64,000 nt of DNA from Thiorhodovibrio winogradskyi (GCF_036208045.1 NZ_CP121472.1:1747531-1811530), one strand, 5' to 3'; shown: positions 1-9,476, numbered from the stretch's first letter. Notes: a model not told the origin generated them from the sequence alone. Numbers and translations: made by a program.

Positions 1-698
1 TGACCCAAACCAGCGCGGGCTGGCAGGCGGACGTCTGGCAGGGAGTGAAATTTCCCTTGACGGATGAATTCCTGGCCTTTCTCGGTCAGGGGCAGGTGCG
101 GCGTGAACAACCGCGCTCGTCCTACCAGGTCACCATCAATACTCTGCCCACAAACGTCAATCGGGACGCGAAATCCGAGCCATTCCAGACCCGACTGCTG
201 TTAAATTGCGGTGGTAAGACCCAGGTGCTGGATAATTTCAATTTCCCCAATTTCCTGAGCTTTTCCTGGGGGCCGCAGGATTGCGGTGATGTTTCCCTGA
301 CAATTTATTTCCCGGAGACCACCCTGGTGCATACTTGGGATGGATCCGAGGGTTTTCTGCGCTTCCTGCGTGAATTCAAGGATGGCAATGTCCGTTTCAC
401 ACCCGAGCAGTTCCCCGCGCAACAGAGCATTCTGCAAGGCTTGAATGTCACCGACATCCAGGTCAACTACGCGATCAACAACGCCGGGCCCATCATGCAG
501 GTGGTGCGCTACCCGACGCTCAGCATTCCGGCGACGGCGGCCCTGTGTGGTTCTGAATTCAAACCGGGGAATATCTCGAGCGGTGCGTCCATTGCTCCTG
601 CCGCCAGTGGTGCTACCAGTGGTGCTACCAGTGGTGCTACCAGTGGCGCGACCGACGGGGATGGCGGCGGGGCTGTCAGCCGAGGGTCAGCACCGTGA
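1..698 (+). CDS. tssM: C-terminal part of a TssM (IcmF)-like T6SS protein
   Basis: The frame is open from the first complete codon at position 3, so the true start lies outside the window; a GTG at 45 is only an internal codon. About 232 residues are visible. The segment with WGPQDCGDVSLTI, then a G-x-x-x-F-L-R-F-L stretch and FTPEQFP, resembles my recollection of the extreme C-terminal domain of TssM, the inner-membrane protein of the T6SS membrane complex. The last 40 residues are low complexity, with three identical 12-bp units (Gly-Ala-Thr-Ser) near 608-643. The last 23 bases overlap the 3' end of the convergent PAAR-like gene. The family call rests on remembered pattern plus the T6SS neighbours, so another secreted or structural T6SS component remains possible. 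Confidence 0.6.
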   Translation, partial: TQTSAGWQADVWQGVKFPLTDEFLAFLGQGQVRREQPRSSYQVTINTLPTNVNRDAKSEPFQTRLLLNCGGKTQVLDNFNFPNFLSFSWGPQDCGDVSLTIYFPETTLVHTWDGSEGFLRFLREFKDGNVRFTPEQFPAQQSILQGLNVTDIQVNYAINNAGPIMQVVRYPTLSIPATAALCGSEFKPGNISSGASIAPAASGATSGATSGATSGATDGDGGGAVSRGSAP

Positions 699-1077
699 AC
701 TGGCTGGGCACCAGGCAGATGCCGGGCGCGTTGGGCAGCAGGCCCATCGCGTTCTGACCCGTGACCGACGTCAAGCGCTGCGCCGGCGGGCCATCGACGA
801 AGATGGTAAAGCAGCCGAGCAGATATTCCGCCTCGCCTGATTCCATGTGGGAGACGACCCCGAGCAACACACCAGGCTCGTCGCCGACGCTGACCAGCCC
901 CTCCGAGAGCTGATTGAGTGCCGGCATGCAATCAATCAGCACGTTGTAGGCGGCGGGCGCCGAGGTGACGGAAAACGCCATGTCGGGATACGGAATGGGC
1001 ACGGGGACCACCACCGGCGTCAGACAGACGTCGGGAAAACCCAGATCCATGCCGCAGCCCATGTTCAATTGAAACAT
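676..1077 (-). CDS. PAAR-like DUF4150 protein (copy 2)
   Basis: This 133-residue protein belongs to the DUF4150 family, PAAR-like proteins that sharpen or load the VgrG tip of type VI secretion systems. It has the family pattern of FPDVCLTP near the N-terminus, a proline-rich PIPYPD segment and NAPGICLVPSQ close to the end. It is a clear paralogue of the gene at 9072-9476, sharing most of its residues. It is the last gene of the minus-strand payload series and lies 48 bp after a DUF3540 gene, the same order and spacing as the other copy. Its stop overlaps the convergent TssM-like gene by 23 bp. No toxin domain is fused to it. Confidence 0.8.
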   Translation of the reverse strand: MFQLNMGCGMDLGFPDVCLTPVVVPVPIPYPDMAFSVTSAPAAYNVLIDCMPALNQLSEGLVSVGDEPGVLLGVVSHMESGEAEYLLGCFTIFVDGPPAQRLTSVTGQNAMGLLPNAPGICLVPSQFTVLTLG

Positions 1078-1125
1078 TGTTGTCTTTGCTCCTCGGTTGT
1101 CTATCCCCGCGCGACCCGATCTTGC

Positions 1126-1815
1126 TCAGCCCAGATGCACTTCCTGGCCATCGGCCTTCACGAACTCCTCGGCCTGAATATAGGTCACGCGCCCGTGCAG
1201 CAGGGCGGTGTCGCGCGCCAGGGTGCGCACCATGCCCGCCTGGGTCTCGTCGAGTTCTTCCACGTGGCGGAAGGAGTCGCCCAGGCGCTGGGTCCAGGTC
1301 TTGGCCTGGGTGTCGCGTTCCTCGGCGGTCTCGGTGAAACGGCGGGTGACGAACTCCAGCGCCTGCCCGAGAAAGGAGAAGCTGCGTGCCAGCCAGGAGA
1401 CCTTGTCCGCCGCGAAGGACATGCGCACCGCCGAGGCGGAGAACTCCGCCGGCGTGGCCAGGCTGATGCCTTGGCTGGCCTCCAGGCTCAGCGCGCCATG
1501 TGGCGCTTGGAGATGGGCGCCGGAGGGCAGATCGAGCATGGCGGGAGCATCGCTGTCGCCACGCTCCAGCACCGCGAGCACCCAGGCGTCGGCCTTGGAG
1601 CCCTCGGGGAGCGCCACCAGGGCCCAGTCGCCGGGCTCGGGGCGCAGCAGGCAACTGGCGGCGGGGCGGCAGGACAGGATGCCGAGCGGCGTGTCAGCCA
1701 CCGCCAAATCCTCGCCGGCGGCGAGCAGGCGGCAGCGGACCATGCGCATGTCCGCGCCGGCCTTGTCTGGGGCGCCCGATGCCCTGTCCTGGGCTGTTGT
1801 TGTCGCTGAATGCAT
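1126..1815 (-). CDS. DUF3540 family T6SS-associated protein (copy 2)
   Basis: This 229-residue protein resembles DUF3540, a family found in T6SS payload clusters and without established biochemical function. It pairs with the homologue at 9529-10155: both have a small beta domain with a CLLRPE motif followed by GD, and both end in a helical tail closing with G-x-x-V-x-L-G. I chose the ATG at 1815 because AAGGA precedes it; the open frame extends further upstream only through Arg/Pro-rich sequence that overlaps the pentapeptide gene. It sits between the pentapeptide-repeat gene (29 bp upstream) and a DUF4150 gene. A role in loading or folding of the neighbouring PAAR-like protein is inference from the repeated pairing. 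Confidence 0.7.
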   Translation of the reverse strand: MHSATTTAQDRASGAPDKAGADMRMVRCRLLAAGEDLAVADTPLGILSCRPAASCLLRPEPGDWALVALPEGSKADAWVLAVLERGDSDAPAMLDLPSGAHLQAPHGALSLEASQGISLATPAEFSASAVRMSFAADKVSWLARSFSFLGQALEFVTRRFTETAEERDTQAKTWTQRLGDSFRHVEELDETQAGMVRTLARDTALLHGRVTYIQAEEFVKADGQEVHLG

Positions 1816-1844
1816 GATTTTGATCCTTGGCTGCTGGATTGGGG

Positions 1845-2921
1845 CTATTGGGGTGGCTGAAAGCGCTCCGCCTCGGCCATGTCCGGATCGGGGCCACGCA
1901 AATGCAGCAGATTCGCGCCATCGAAGCGCGTTTTCTCGTCGATGATCCCATGGGTGCAGGCAAGAAAAAGATTTGCCTGGCTGAAGTCCGACCCGGACAG
2001 GTCGGCATGGCTGAAGTCGCAGTTGTAACAATCGCTGTCCAAAAAAAGGGCGTCACGGATTTTGGCTTTGAGAAAACGTGCGCCGCGCAACTTGGCCTGA
2101 CGGAAATCCCCGCGCGCGAGGTCCGCCTCGCCAAAAAAGGCCATGCCGAAGTCGCCCTGGCTGGCTTGCACGGTGTCCAGCTTGGCCCCGGCGAACATGC
2201 ATTGTCGCGCAATGATGTGCTCGAGCCGGGCGCCGGTCAGGATGGCGCCTTGAAACACACAGGTGGAGACATCGGCGGCGGCGAAGTTGCAGCCGGCCAA
2301 ATTGGCCCCGGAGAAATTGACCGAGCGCAGCGTCTGACCCGAGAAATCATGCCCGGCGAGTTGGGCGGCCGAGAGGTTGACGTGATCGAAGCCCGCGCCG
2401 CGCAGCTTGCAGCCGTCCATTTTGGCTTTGCGAAAGGTGACACGCTCGAGATGCGCGTTGGAAAAATCCGCCTCGCCGCAGTCGGCATCCAGGAGCACGC
2501 TTTTGAAAAAGCTCGCGCCGGTGAAGCGGGCTCCGGCGAGGCTGGTTTTGTCCAGAAACGACCAGTGGATGGTCGCGCCGTCGAAGCGAGCGGCGGAGAA
2601 GTTGGAGCCTGATAGATGGCAGCGCAGAAAGCGCGAGCCGGTGAAGGAGGCGCCGGAGAAGTCCATGCGCCGCAGCAGCAGGTCGGTGAAGGCGCAGCCC
2701 TCGAAGCGCGCCGCGCGAAAGCTGCAATCGCGAAAGCCGATTTTTTCCAGCGTCAGGGCGGAGAAGTTGGTCCGGTCGAGGTTACAACCGTGGAAGCGCC
2801 CGAGGTGCAGCTTCATCTCCGAGAGATCAAGCCCGGAGAGATCGGCGTTCTCGATAGTGCGGTTGGCCGCGAGCGCGGCGAGAACCTCCTCTCGCGACAG
2901 CCGAATGGGTGTATCACTCAT
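1845..2921 (-). CDS. Pentapeptide-repeat protein
   Basis: These 358 residues are almost entirely pentapeptide repeats of the A(D/N)Lxx or (S/A)xFxx type, starting at about residue 25 (ADLSGLDLSE) and running to about 330. Such repeats form a right-handed quadrilateral beta-helix. The start codon overlaps the stop of the upstream DUF2169 gene (ATGA), which implies translational coupling, and the repeats resemble those in the C-terminal third of that upstream protein. In T6SS loci such proteins may be structural adaptors or effectors; some pentapeptide proteins elsewhere mimic DNA and bind gyrase, but nothing here shows that activity. The last 30 residues are Pro/Glu-rich and non-repetitive. 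Confidence 0.8.
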   Translation of the reverse strand: MSDTPIRLSREEVLAALAANRTIENADLSGLDLSEMKLHLGRFHGCNLDRTNFSALTLEKIGFRDCSFRAARFEGCAFTDLLLRRMDFSGASFTGSRFLRCHLSGSNFSAARFDGATIHWSFLDKTSLAGARFTGASFFKSVLLDADCGEADFSNAHLERVTFRKAKMDGCKLRGAGFDHVNLSAAQLAGHDFSGQTLRSVNFSGANLAGCNFAAADVSTCVFQGAILTGARLEHIIARQCMFAGAKLDTVQASQGDFGMAFFGEADLARGDFRQAKLRGARFLKAKIRDALFLDSDCYNCDFSHADLSGSDFSQANLFLACTHGIIDEKTRFDGANLLHLRGPDPDMAEAERFQPPQ

Positions 2922-5900
2922 GCGATCATGCCCTCGCGGCGCATGACGTCCTCGCGACCGGCGATGAAGCTGCGTTTCAGATTGGCGCCCTGCATGCGCG
3001 TCTCGCCAAACACGGCCTTGAAGAAGTCCACCGCGTAGCAGTTGGCGTCGCGCAGATCGGTTTTAACCAGGCGCGTTTGGCGCAGGGATGACAGCATCAG
3101 GTTGGCATGGCGCAGGGTCGCGCCCTCCAGGTTGGACTTGGGGAAGCGGCAGCGGAACAGCCGCGCCTTGGCGAGATTGGCGGAGCTGAGATCGCAGCTC
3201 TCAAAAATGGTGCGTTCCAGGTTGGCGCCCTGAAAATCCGCTCCGGCCAGGTTCGAGGTGCGACAGTAGCCATGTTTCCAGGTCACGCCGCGCAACACCA
3301 GCCCAGGAAAGGCCGAGTCATGGGAGATGCGGAACTTAAATAGCTCGGAGCCAGCGAAACTGACCTGCGCTCCCGTGCAGCCGTGCAACAGCAAGGCATC
3401 CGTGGTCAGGCCGAGAAAGGAGGCCTTGTCCAGGCTCAGTTTTTTGAACACGGTTTTCTCGAACCGAGCCCCATCGGCCTTGAGTCCTTCTGCCTGACCT
3501 TCGGCGAAAATGCTTAACAACACCCGAGCGTCTGTCAGGATGAGGCCATCCAGGACGGATTTCTGCACCACCAGTTGGGAGAAATCGGTATGCGAGAAAT
3601 CGGCCTGCTTGAGGCTGGAGTCTTGGATCACAGGCATGTTGCCCCGTGCTTCGGTCAAGACAGCGTGATCGAGAACGCAGGTCTTGAACACAGGACTTAA
3701 TAGTTCGCTCTTGGATAAATCAGCACCGGTGAAATCACATTGCTGCACCATGGTCCGATCAAAGCGGGCGCCAGAGAGATTGGTTCCCTTGAACAGGCAG
3801 TGGCTGACGCGCGCGTTCGAGAGATCAATGCCCGCGAGGTCCATGCCGGAAAAGTCCTCGCCCTGGATGGTGGCGCCGCGCACGTCGCCTTGCCCCTTGG
3901 CCGCGCCGATCACGAATGCCGGTGCTTGCGGCCGGAGCTTGGCCGGGTCGATTCCTGCCTTGGCAAAAGCGGCCTTGGCTTCAGCTGGAGGTTGGAACGC
4001 CTTGAGCTGGGCCATGCCCTGCGACTTTTGCGCATCGAGTTGGGGTCCCAGGTCGCGCATGCGGGCGATGGCCTTGTCGAACTCGGCTTCCTTGTCGGGA
4101 GGGAGAGCGCCCTTGGCCTTCATCTTATCGCGAACGGCCTTGACCTGATCCGCGCGTTCATTCAACTCTTCCGTCATGGGGCGCGGCCCCTTTGCGTCGG
4201 GGGCGGCACCTGTGAAGCCGGCGGCGGCCATGCGGGCCTTGGCCTCCTCGGCTTGTTTCATGAAGGGGGCAATGCGTTCGTCCATGCTGGCCCGTTTGGC
4301 GGCGATGCCTTGATTCACACCATCCTTGATCAAGGCCGCCATGGACACCGCGGAGAGAATGTCGGTGAGTTTTTTCGCGTTTTCGCGCGGTTTTTGTCCC
4401 GGGCTGTCGAAAATCAGCGCGTGCTTGCCCGCCCCCTCGGGAGGGAGCTGCTCAACAATCGCTTGGCGCAGATCCAGCCCTTTGATGTGCGCGGAAAAGA
4501 CGTCCCTGACATCGGGCAGGCGCGCGAAACGGCATCCGCGAAAAGTCGCCAAGAATTGGGGCTCCTTGCCAGCCCAGGCGCCAGCTTCCGGGAGCACGAC
4601 CACAGCCAGAGCGCCGGCCTGCAAGGCCTCCTTGGCCGCTTTGGCCAAGGGACCGGCGGGTGTGCGGCACACCGTGACATGCGCGAAATCCCCAGCTTCC
4701 TGTTCGGCGTAAGCGGCGGACAATTCGTCGGCGACCAGAACAAGAACTCCTTGTTCGCTGGCGGCTTCCAGAAACAACGGTGTATTCAGCGAGCCGGGTA
4801 TCGACACATCGACGCCAGGGTCTGTCATCTCGCCGTCGCGCACCAGCAGACCCACGAGTTTTGCCCCGTCGAAACGCGGCATGACCAATCCGGCCGGGAT
4901 GCTTAGGGTCTCCGCGCCGGGTTTGGGTTCGATCCCCCAGTCTCGGCTCTGCTCTTGGCGTGGTTGGGGGTTCCATGCTAGCCAGCGGTTTTTGATCGTC
5001 TCGCGTCGCAGGCCCAGATCGGTCAGCGCGCGCAGCCGTGACGCGTCAAGGAGAAGATCCAGCCGCCAGCTGGTGAGGAGGGGGAAAGCGCGCGCGTGGA
5101 AGGGTGGCTCGGGGGGTCTCGCGAGCAAGGTGTTTGGGTCCGAAATGCCAGCCTTGGCGAGGAGTGGCTCGAGTTCCGGGCGTTTCATGATCCCTTTGGC
5201 CTTGTCCAGCATCTCGGCCTTGCGCTGTTCAATGGCTTTGCCGCGCGCCACCAGGTCGGCGAGCTTGACCTGCATCTTGTCGGCCTGGGCGCGGGCTTTG
5301 GCGATGGCGCCAAAGTTGATTGGCGCGATGTGTCCAAAGCGGGCATGCAGGTCTTTGGCCGTCGCCTCGATGGTCTCGATGGCGGCGCGGGTCTGGACCA
5401 GCTGCGCGCCCATGAGTCGCTCCAGATCCGCCGCCTGGTAGCGCGGCACTGGAACCTGCCCTTGGTGTGCCGCCAGTTGGGCTTTGATCTTCTTGGGAAG
5501 GTTCAGTGTTTTCTTGGCCGCTTCGCCCATTTTGTCGGCGTACAGCGTCTGCAAGTTGGGGTCGAAAGGAACGCCGAGATCGGCTTTTCGCAGTTGCTCG
5601 TCCCGGTAAGCCGTCACCGGTGTGGGCTCGGTGGCGCTGTCCTCGTCCTTGACCAGGAGCCGGGCAAGGTCCGAGTATTGATCATCGCTTGCGCGTGTGA
5701 GGCCGCGCCAAAGGATCACGCCGCGCAGAATGTCAGGGAACAGCCACAGCGTCTCGGGTTTCAGCCCAACCTCTTCAAAGACCGCCTTGCTTAGGTCCTT
5801 GGGGTGTGCGATGTCGCGACGGGTCACAAAGGCGCGGACGCGGCGATGGGGAAGACGCGACCGGATCACGGGCCTTTCCTTGTGCATGCCCTCGATCTCG

Positions 5901-6625
5901 ATGACCTCCCGGCCGTCGAAATGACCAGGAAGCTGCTGGTCCTCGGGAGCCATGCAGAAGAAGGCATAATTCATGTCATCGGGGAAGGCCGGCCAGCGCT
6001 GTTGCAGCCAGGCGTCGTCGTAGGTGCCGTGTTTCTTCGCGCGTGCCGGCCACATCATGTCGACTGAGCCAAAGGAGGCCGGCCTGGGCCGATCATCCGG
6101 CGTGGCGACCAAGGGTTCCCCTTCGACATTGGGCAGAGCGATGGGCGTGCCATCATCGGACGGTTTGTTGGCCGCGACGCCCTTGCCGAGTGGATTGTCG
6201 GCGAAGTCCGGACCGCCAAAGGCGTGCTTCCAGTCGATGGGCATGCGTGTGAAGGGGTTTGGCTCCGTCATCCGGTGTCGGCCAAGCGCGGCCGTCAGCC
6301 AGAATCTGTCGCCAAAGACGCGCAGGGTCTTGTCGATCGGGCCGCAGCGCAGCCGTACCTGGGTGGCGGGTGTGGGATGGCCGCCGGGAGCCACCGCCGC
6401 GCCCGCGAGAAGGATCTCCCCGTGGGGTTTAGGCCAACCCTGGTCCAGCACTAAATCGGCGCCCATCAAGGCGACCAAGTCTTTCCACAGATCTTGCTCG
6501 TTGTGGAGATCCTCGGGCGCCGTCAAGTCGAAGTAGAGCATCAAGCCGATGGAAAGATAATCCACCCCCGCGATTTGGATGGGGCGATTAAACAGCGCGT
6601 GCCGCCGTTCCTTGAAAATTTTCAT
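2918..6625 (-). CDS. DUF2169 T6SS adaptor fused to pentapeptide repeats
   Basis: This 1235-residue protein is encoded directly after vgrG. Residues 1 to about 300 are a DUF2169 domain, a T6SS accessory family usually placed between VgrG and its cargo and thought to act as an adaptor. The middle (about 380-480 and 690-830) is Ala/Lys/Glu-rich and predicted helical. Residues from about 860 to the end are pentapeptide repeats such as ADLSKSELL. I chose the ATG at 6625, one base past the vgrG stop; an earlier start at 6649 would lie inside vgrG. Its stop overlaps the next start (ATGA). DUF2169 proteins are often shorter and separate from pentapeptide proteins, so this fusion followed by a free pentapeptide protein is notable. 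No catalytic motif is visible. Confidence 0.8.
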   Translation of the reverse strand: MKIFKERRHALFNRPIQIAGVDYLSIGLMLYFDLTAPEDLHNEQDLWKDLVALMGADLVLDQGWPKPHGEILLAGAAVAPGGHPTPATQVRLRCGPIDKTLRVFGDRFWLTAALGRHRMTEPNPFTRMPIDWKHAFGGPDFADNPLGKGVAANKPSDDGTPIALPNVEGEPLVATPDDRPRPASFGSVDMMWPARAKKHGTYDDAWLQQRWPAFPDDMNYAFFCMAPEDQQLPGHFDGREVIEIEGMHKERPVIRSRLPHRRVRAFVTRRDIAHPKDLSKAVFEEVGLKPETLWLFPDILRGVILWRGLTRASDDQYSDLARLLVKDEDSATEPTPVTAYRDEQLRKADLGVPFDPNLQTLYADKMGEAAKKTLNLPKKIKAQLAAHQGQVPVPRYQAADLERLMGAQLVQTRAAIETIEATAKDLHARFGHIAPINFGAIAKARAQADKMQVKLADLVARGKAIEQRKAEMLDKAKGIMKRPELEPLLAKAGISDPNTLLARPPEPPFHARAFPLLTSWRLDLLLDASRLRALTDLGLRRETIKNRWLAWNPQPRQEQSRDWGIEPKPGAETLSIPAGLVMPRFDGAKLVGLLVRDGEMTDPGVDVSIPGSLNTPLFLEAASEQGVLVLVADELSAAYAEQEAGDFAHVTVCRTPAGPLAKAAKEALQAGALAVVVLPEAGAWAGKEPQFLATFRGCRFARLPDVRDVFSAHIKGLDLRQAIVEQLPPEGAGKHALIFDSPGQKPRENAKKLTDILSAVSMAALIKDGVNQGIAAKRASMDERIAPFMKQAEEAKARMAAAGFTGAAPDAKGPRPMTEELNERADQVKAVRDKMKAKGALPPDKEAEFDKAIARMRDLGPQLDAQKSQGMAQLKAFQPPAEAKAAFAKAGIDPAKLRPQAPAFVIGAAKGQGDVRGATIQGEDFSGMDLAGIDLSNARVSHCLFKGTNLSGARFDRTMVQQCDFTGADLSKSELLSPVFKTCVLDHAVLTEARGNMPVIQDSSLKQADFSHTDFSQLVVQKSVLDGLILTDARVLLSIFAEGQAEGLKADGARFEKTVFKKLSLDKASFLGLTTDALLLHGCTGAQVSFAGSELFKFRISHDSAFPGLVLRGVTWKHGYCRTSNLAGADFQGANLERTIFESCDLSSANLAKARLFRCRFPKSNLEGATLRHANLMLSSLRQTRLVKTDLRDANCYAVDFFKAVFGETRMQGANLKRSFIAGREDVMRREGMIA

Positions 6626-6626
6626 C

Positions 6627-8987
6627 TCAGATCTTCTCTTCGATCCCAAGAATCTGAGTCTTGTCGCCGGCTATCTGGATGGCTTCACCAAGGACGGAGG
6701 TGCGACTGCCGATGGCGCTTGTTGATTCACCGACGGCCTCGAGGATGGAGCCTGCGACCTCATTCTTATCGCCGTTGATCTCGTTCACCGCGGCGCACAG
6801 TGCCTCGGAATTGACCGCGAGAGTCGAGACCTCGGCCGCCAGTTGTTCCGTGGAGACGCACAACATTGTCATGTTGGCCACAAGTTTGTTGTGATCACCA
6901 ATCAGGGCGCTGATCTCCCCCTGTAGTTCATTTTTCAGCGCGCCGACCTTGTCCTCTTCAATGTGGAATTTTTCCTTCATCTCATGGAAGGTCCATTTCC
7001 AGCCGAGACCACATTCGCCCTTGACGATGGATTCCAGCTCGAAGGCACCGGCCAGGGATAGACCGACAACAAAGCCAAGTGTCACATCCTCCTTGGCCCC
7101 CGCGATCCCCTCGAACACATTGCCGCCAACCATGGTGGTGTCAAATCCACCCACCATTTCCTCGGTGGAGCCGTCGATAATGTATCGCTCGTCACCGTTT
7201 ATGCGGGTGAATTCATCCCCATGAACAATGGTGCAGGAGTCGCCAGACTCGAAGGTGAGGGTTTTCTCGGATTTGATCTTGATGCCCTGGGTGTTGTCGT
7301 GCATGCAGTCGCCCTGGGGATCATCGACCTCCTTCTTGTTGTTCTCTTCTTCCGGCTCCTCTGGCTCTACTGGCTCTTCCGGGTCTTCTGGGTCTTCTGA
7401 ATTATCTGGCGGATCGTCCGGGTCGTTCTTGTAGCCGACGCGAATGAAGGAGCCGGCCGTGGGCGAGTGCATCAGGATGCGCTGGCTGCCTTCCTCGTCC
7501 TCCATGTGAATCACATTGCCGCCGCCGGATTTCAGCCGAACCATGGTCTGGTTGGCACTGGTGACCGGGCTCGCGGTTTCGGGATTGGGAATGGCGCCGG
7601 CGATCACGGGCCGGTCGGGGTCGCCCTCAAGGAAGGCGAGCAATACCTCGGTGCCCTTATGCAGCGGGGCATGCATGCCCATGTCCTGCCCGGCGTAGGG
7701 TTGCATCATGCGGATGTAGGCGGAGGCCTTGCCATCGCCGCGCCCGGACAGATCATAGGGAAGTTTGACCTTGTAGCGCCCCTGCTGGTCGAGTTCGGCG
7801 TACTTGCCCGAGCCACTGGCGTCGATCTTGGCCGAGATGTTGCCATGGATGCGCGCCCGTTCGGTGACGCGCCGCGGGCGGAACTGCACCGATGCTGGGA
7901 TGCACTCGAAGTGATTGCGGTAGAAGAGATTGTCCGTCTCCGCCAGGCCGGAAATCCCTAGACCCGAGAGCAGGTAGCTCTCCTGGCTGCCCTCGTGGCG
8001 CACGCCAATGGTCAGATAACGCTGATTGAAATCCGTGCGATAGTGACGCTCGAGAGTGAAGACATAGCCAGGGCGCAGAGCCGGGACCGTGGACAACCCC
8101 TGAAAGAGTTGCTCGCGGCACTTGAATTCCTCCGCGCGCACCTGTGCGAGCCGATTGCCCTCGGCGATATCCAGAAAGTGCTCGCCGTAAATGTAGATTT
8201 CTCCCCGGCCCTTGTTCGCGACCTGGGCTCGGCTGGTCAAATCCAGGCTCGGCTTCTCGTAGTTGTAGTCCTTGAGCAGCAAGTTGCGCGGCATGGGTGA
8301 GCGTTTGAGCGTGAAGGTCTTGATGACCTGGTCGGCCAGGGGCGCGTCCAGTCCGGTGGGCGGTCCGTACAGGAAGCTGTCGTGCCCAGGCAGGGGGCCG
8401 TGGGCGATCAGGGTATCCGAGGCGATCATCTTCTCGCCCTGGTCGCTTTGCTCGAACCAATAATAGAGGCCATCGCGTTCCATCCAACGCGAGACGAAGG
8501 CGAAATGTGACTCGTTGTATTGACAGAGATAATCCCAGCTCGGATAGGAGCCCTTGAGTTGGAAATCAAAATCCAGCCCGGGCGAGAGTCCGCCGTCCTG
8601 GAGCACATCACCCAGAAAGTCATCGATCTTTTGGTCCAGGAACACCTGATTGTGGTGCGTCAGGGTTAGCCACCAAAGCTTGGGTCTGAGCACGGCACGG
8701 TAAAACACCCAGGAGTCGGCCTGATGCAATTGCTCAAAGGATGCCAAAATGCCGTGAAAGGGCAGGTCGCCCTTGTCGCCATTGCCTGTGTTTCCCTTGA
8801 TGGTCAAGGTGGCCGGGGCTTGCAGAATGGCCTCCAGGTTCAGGTCGGCCTGCTCCGAGACCAAGAGCACCTCGAAGCGGTAGAGTTCGGACAGCCCTTC
8901 CTCGCCCTGGAAGCTGACCACCGTGAAGGTGTCTTGAGCAACTGCCTGACTCTGGAAATGGAAAGCGTATTCAGAAAGCCGCGGCAT
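6627..8987 (-). CDS. vgrG: Type VI secretion spike protein VgrG
   Basis: VgrG (TssI) forms the trimeric spike at the tip of the T6SS tube and carries effectors. The 786 residues show the gp27-like N-terminal half (VSFQGEEGLSELYRFEV, then WDYLCQYNESHFAFVSRWME), the gp5-like OB-fold with PYAG and the typical KGTEVLLAFLEGDPDRPVI, and a C-terminal spike. Between about 510 and 560 a stretch very rich in Pro, Glu and Asp interrupts the usual architecture. The last 200 residues hold glycine-spaced strands and a region with regular T-V-L and N-S-E-A-L spacing that may extend the needle or form a coiled coil. No lysozyme, lipase or nuclease motif is visible. It follows DUF4150 and precedes the DUF2169 adaptor, the usual cargo-loading order. 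Confidence 0.92.
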   Translation of the reverse strand: MPRLSEYAFHFQSQAVAQDTFTVVSFQGEEGLSELYRFEVLLVSEQADLNLEAILQAPATLTIKGNTGNGDKGDLPFHGILASFEQLHQADSWVFYRAVLRPKLWWLTLTHHNQVFLDQKIDDFLGDVLQDGGLSPGLDFDFQLKGSYPSWDYLCQYNESHFAFVSRWMERDGLYYWFEQSDQGEKMIASDTLIAHGPLPGHDSFLYGPPTGLDAPLADQVIKTFTLKRSPMPRNLLLKDYNYEKPSLDLTSRAQVANKGRGEIYIYGEHFLDIAEGNRLAQVRAEEFKCREQLFQGLSTVPALRPGYVFTLERHYRTDFNQRYLTIGVRHEGSQESYLLSGLGISGLAETDNLFYRNHFECIPASVQFRPRRVTERARIHGNISAKIDASGSGKYAELDQQGRYKVKLPYDLSGRGDGKASAYIRMMQPYAGQDMGMHAPLHKGTEVLLAFLEGDPDRPVIAGAIPNPETASPVTSANQTMVRLKSGGGNVIHMEDEEGSQRILMHSPTAGSFIRVGYKNDPDDPPDNSEDPEDPEEPVEPEEPEEENNKKEVDDPQGDCMHDNTQGIKIKSEKTLTFESGDSCTIVHGDEFTRINGDERYIIDGSTEEMVGGFDTTMVGGNVFEGIAGAKEDVTLGFVVGLSLAGAFELESIVKGECGLGWKWTFHEMKEKFHIEEDKVGALKNELQGEISALIGDHNKLVANMTMLCVSTEQLAAEVSTLAVNSEALCAAVNEINGDKNEVAGSILEAVGESTSAIGSRTSVLGEAIQIAGDKTQILGIEEKI

Positions 8988-9071
8988 GCTGGTCTCCGGA
9001 GGATCTTTGGATTGTAGGTGCGAATGCCTGGGTGGTCTGGGTGGGATCCAAGCGCCAGGATCCCGAGCGCG

Positions 9072-9476
9072 CTACCCAAGGTTCAGGACAGTGATCTGGC
9101 TGGGCACGATGCAGACACCTGGGGCGTTTGGCAGCATGCCCATGGCGTTCTGGCCAGTGATGGAGGTTAGACGCTGCATGGGGGTGCCGTCGGCGAAAAT
9201 GGTGAGGCTGCCCAGCTCGTAGTCGGTCTGTCCGGCCTCGATGTGCGAGACCAGCCCCAGCATGACGCCGGGTTGATCACCCACGCTGACCAGTCCCATG
9301 GACAGCTGGTTGAGACTGGGTGTGCAGCTGGTCAGCACGTTGTAGGCCGCCGGCGCGGAGGCCGCGGAAAAAGCGATGTCCGGATAAGGAATGGGGAGTG
9401 GTCCTAGCGGGGTCGGGGTCAGGCACACGTCGGGAAAGCCGAGGTCCATGCCGGAACCCATGGATAGCGCGAACAT
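9072..9476 (-). CDS. PAAR-like DUF4150 protein (copy 1)
   Basis: This 134-residue PAAR-like protein is encoded just upstream of vgrG. It carries the family segments FPDVCLTP, PIPYPDIAFS, an S-A-P-A-A-Y-N-V-L core and GVCIVPSQI near the C-terminus. It probably caps or accompanies the VgrG spike. It is closely similar over its whole length to the protein encoded at 676-1077, so one arose by duplication of the other. No effector domain is fused; it would act as a stand-alone tip or chaperone-bound plug. It lies 52 bp after DUF3540 and 84 bp before vgrG, consistent with one transcript. Confidence 0.85.
   Translation of the reverse strand: MFALSMGSGMDLGFPDVCLTPTPLGPLPIPYPDIAFSAASAPAAYNVLTSCTPSLNQLSMGLVSVGDQPGVMLGLVSHIEAGQTDYELGSLTIFADGTPMQRLTSITGQNAMGMLPNAPGVCIVPSQITVLNLG

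Noticed and set aside
606-653. 12-bp tandem repeats near the end of the first gene
   Set aside because: They encode Gly-Ala-Thr-Ser in frame and are a low-complexity tail, not a regulatory or mobile repeat.
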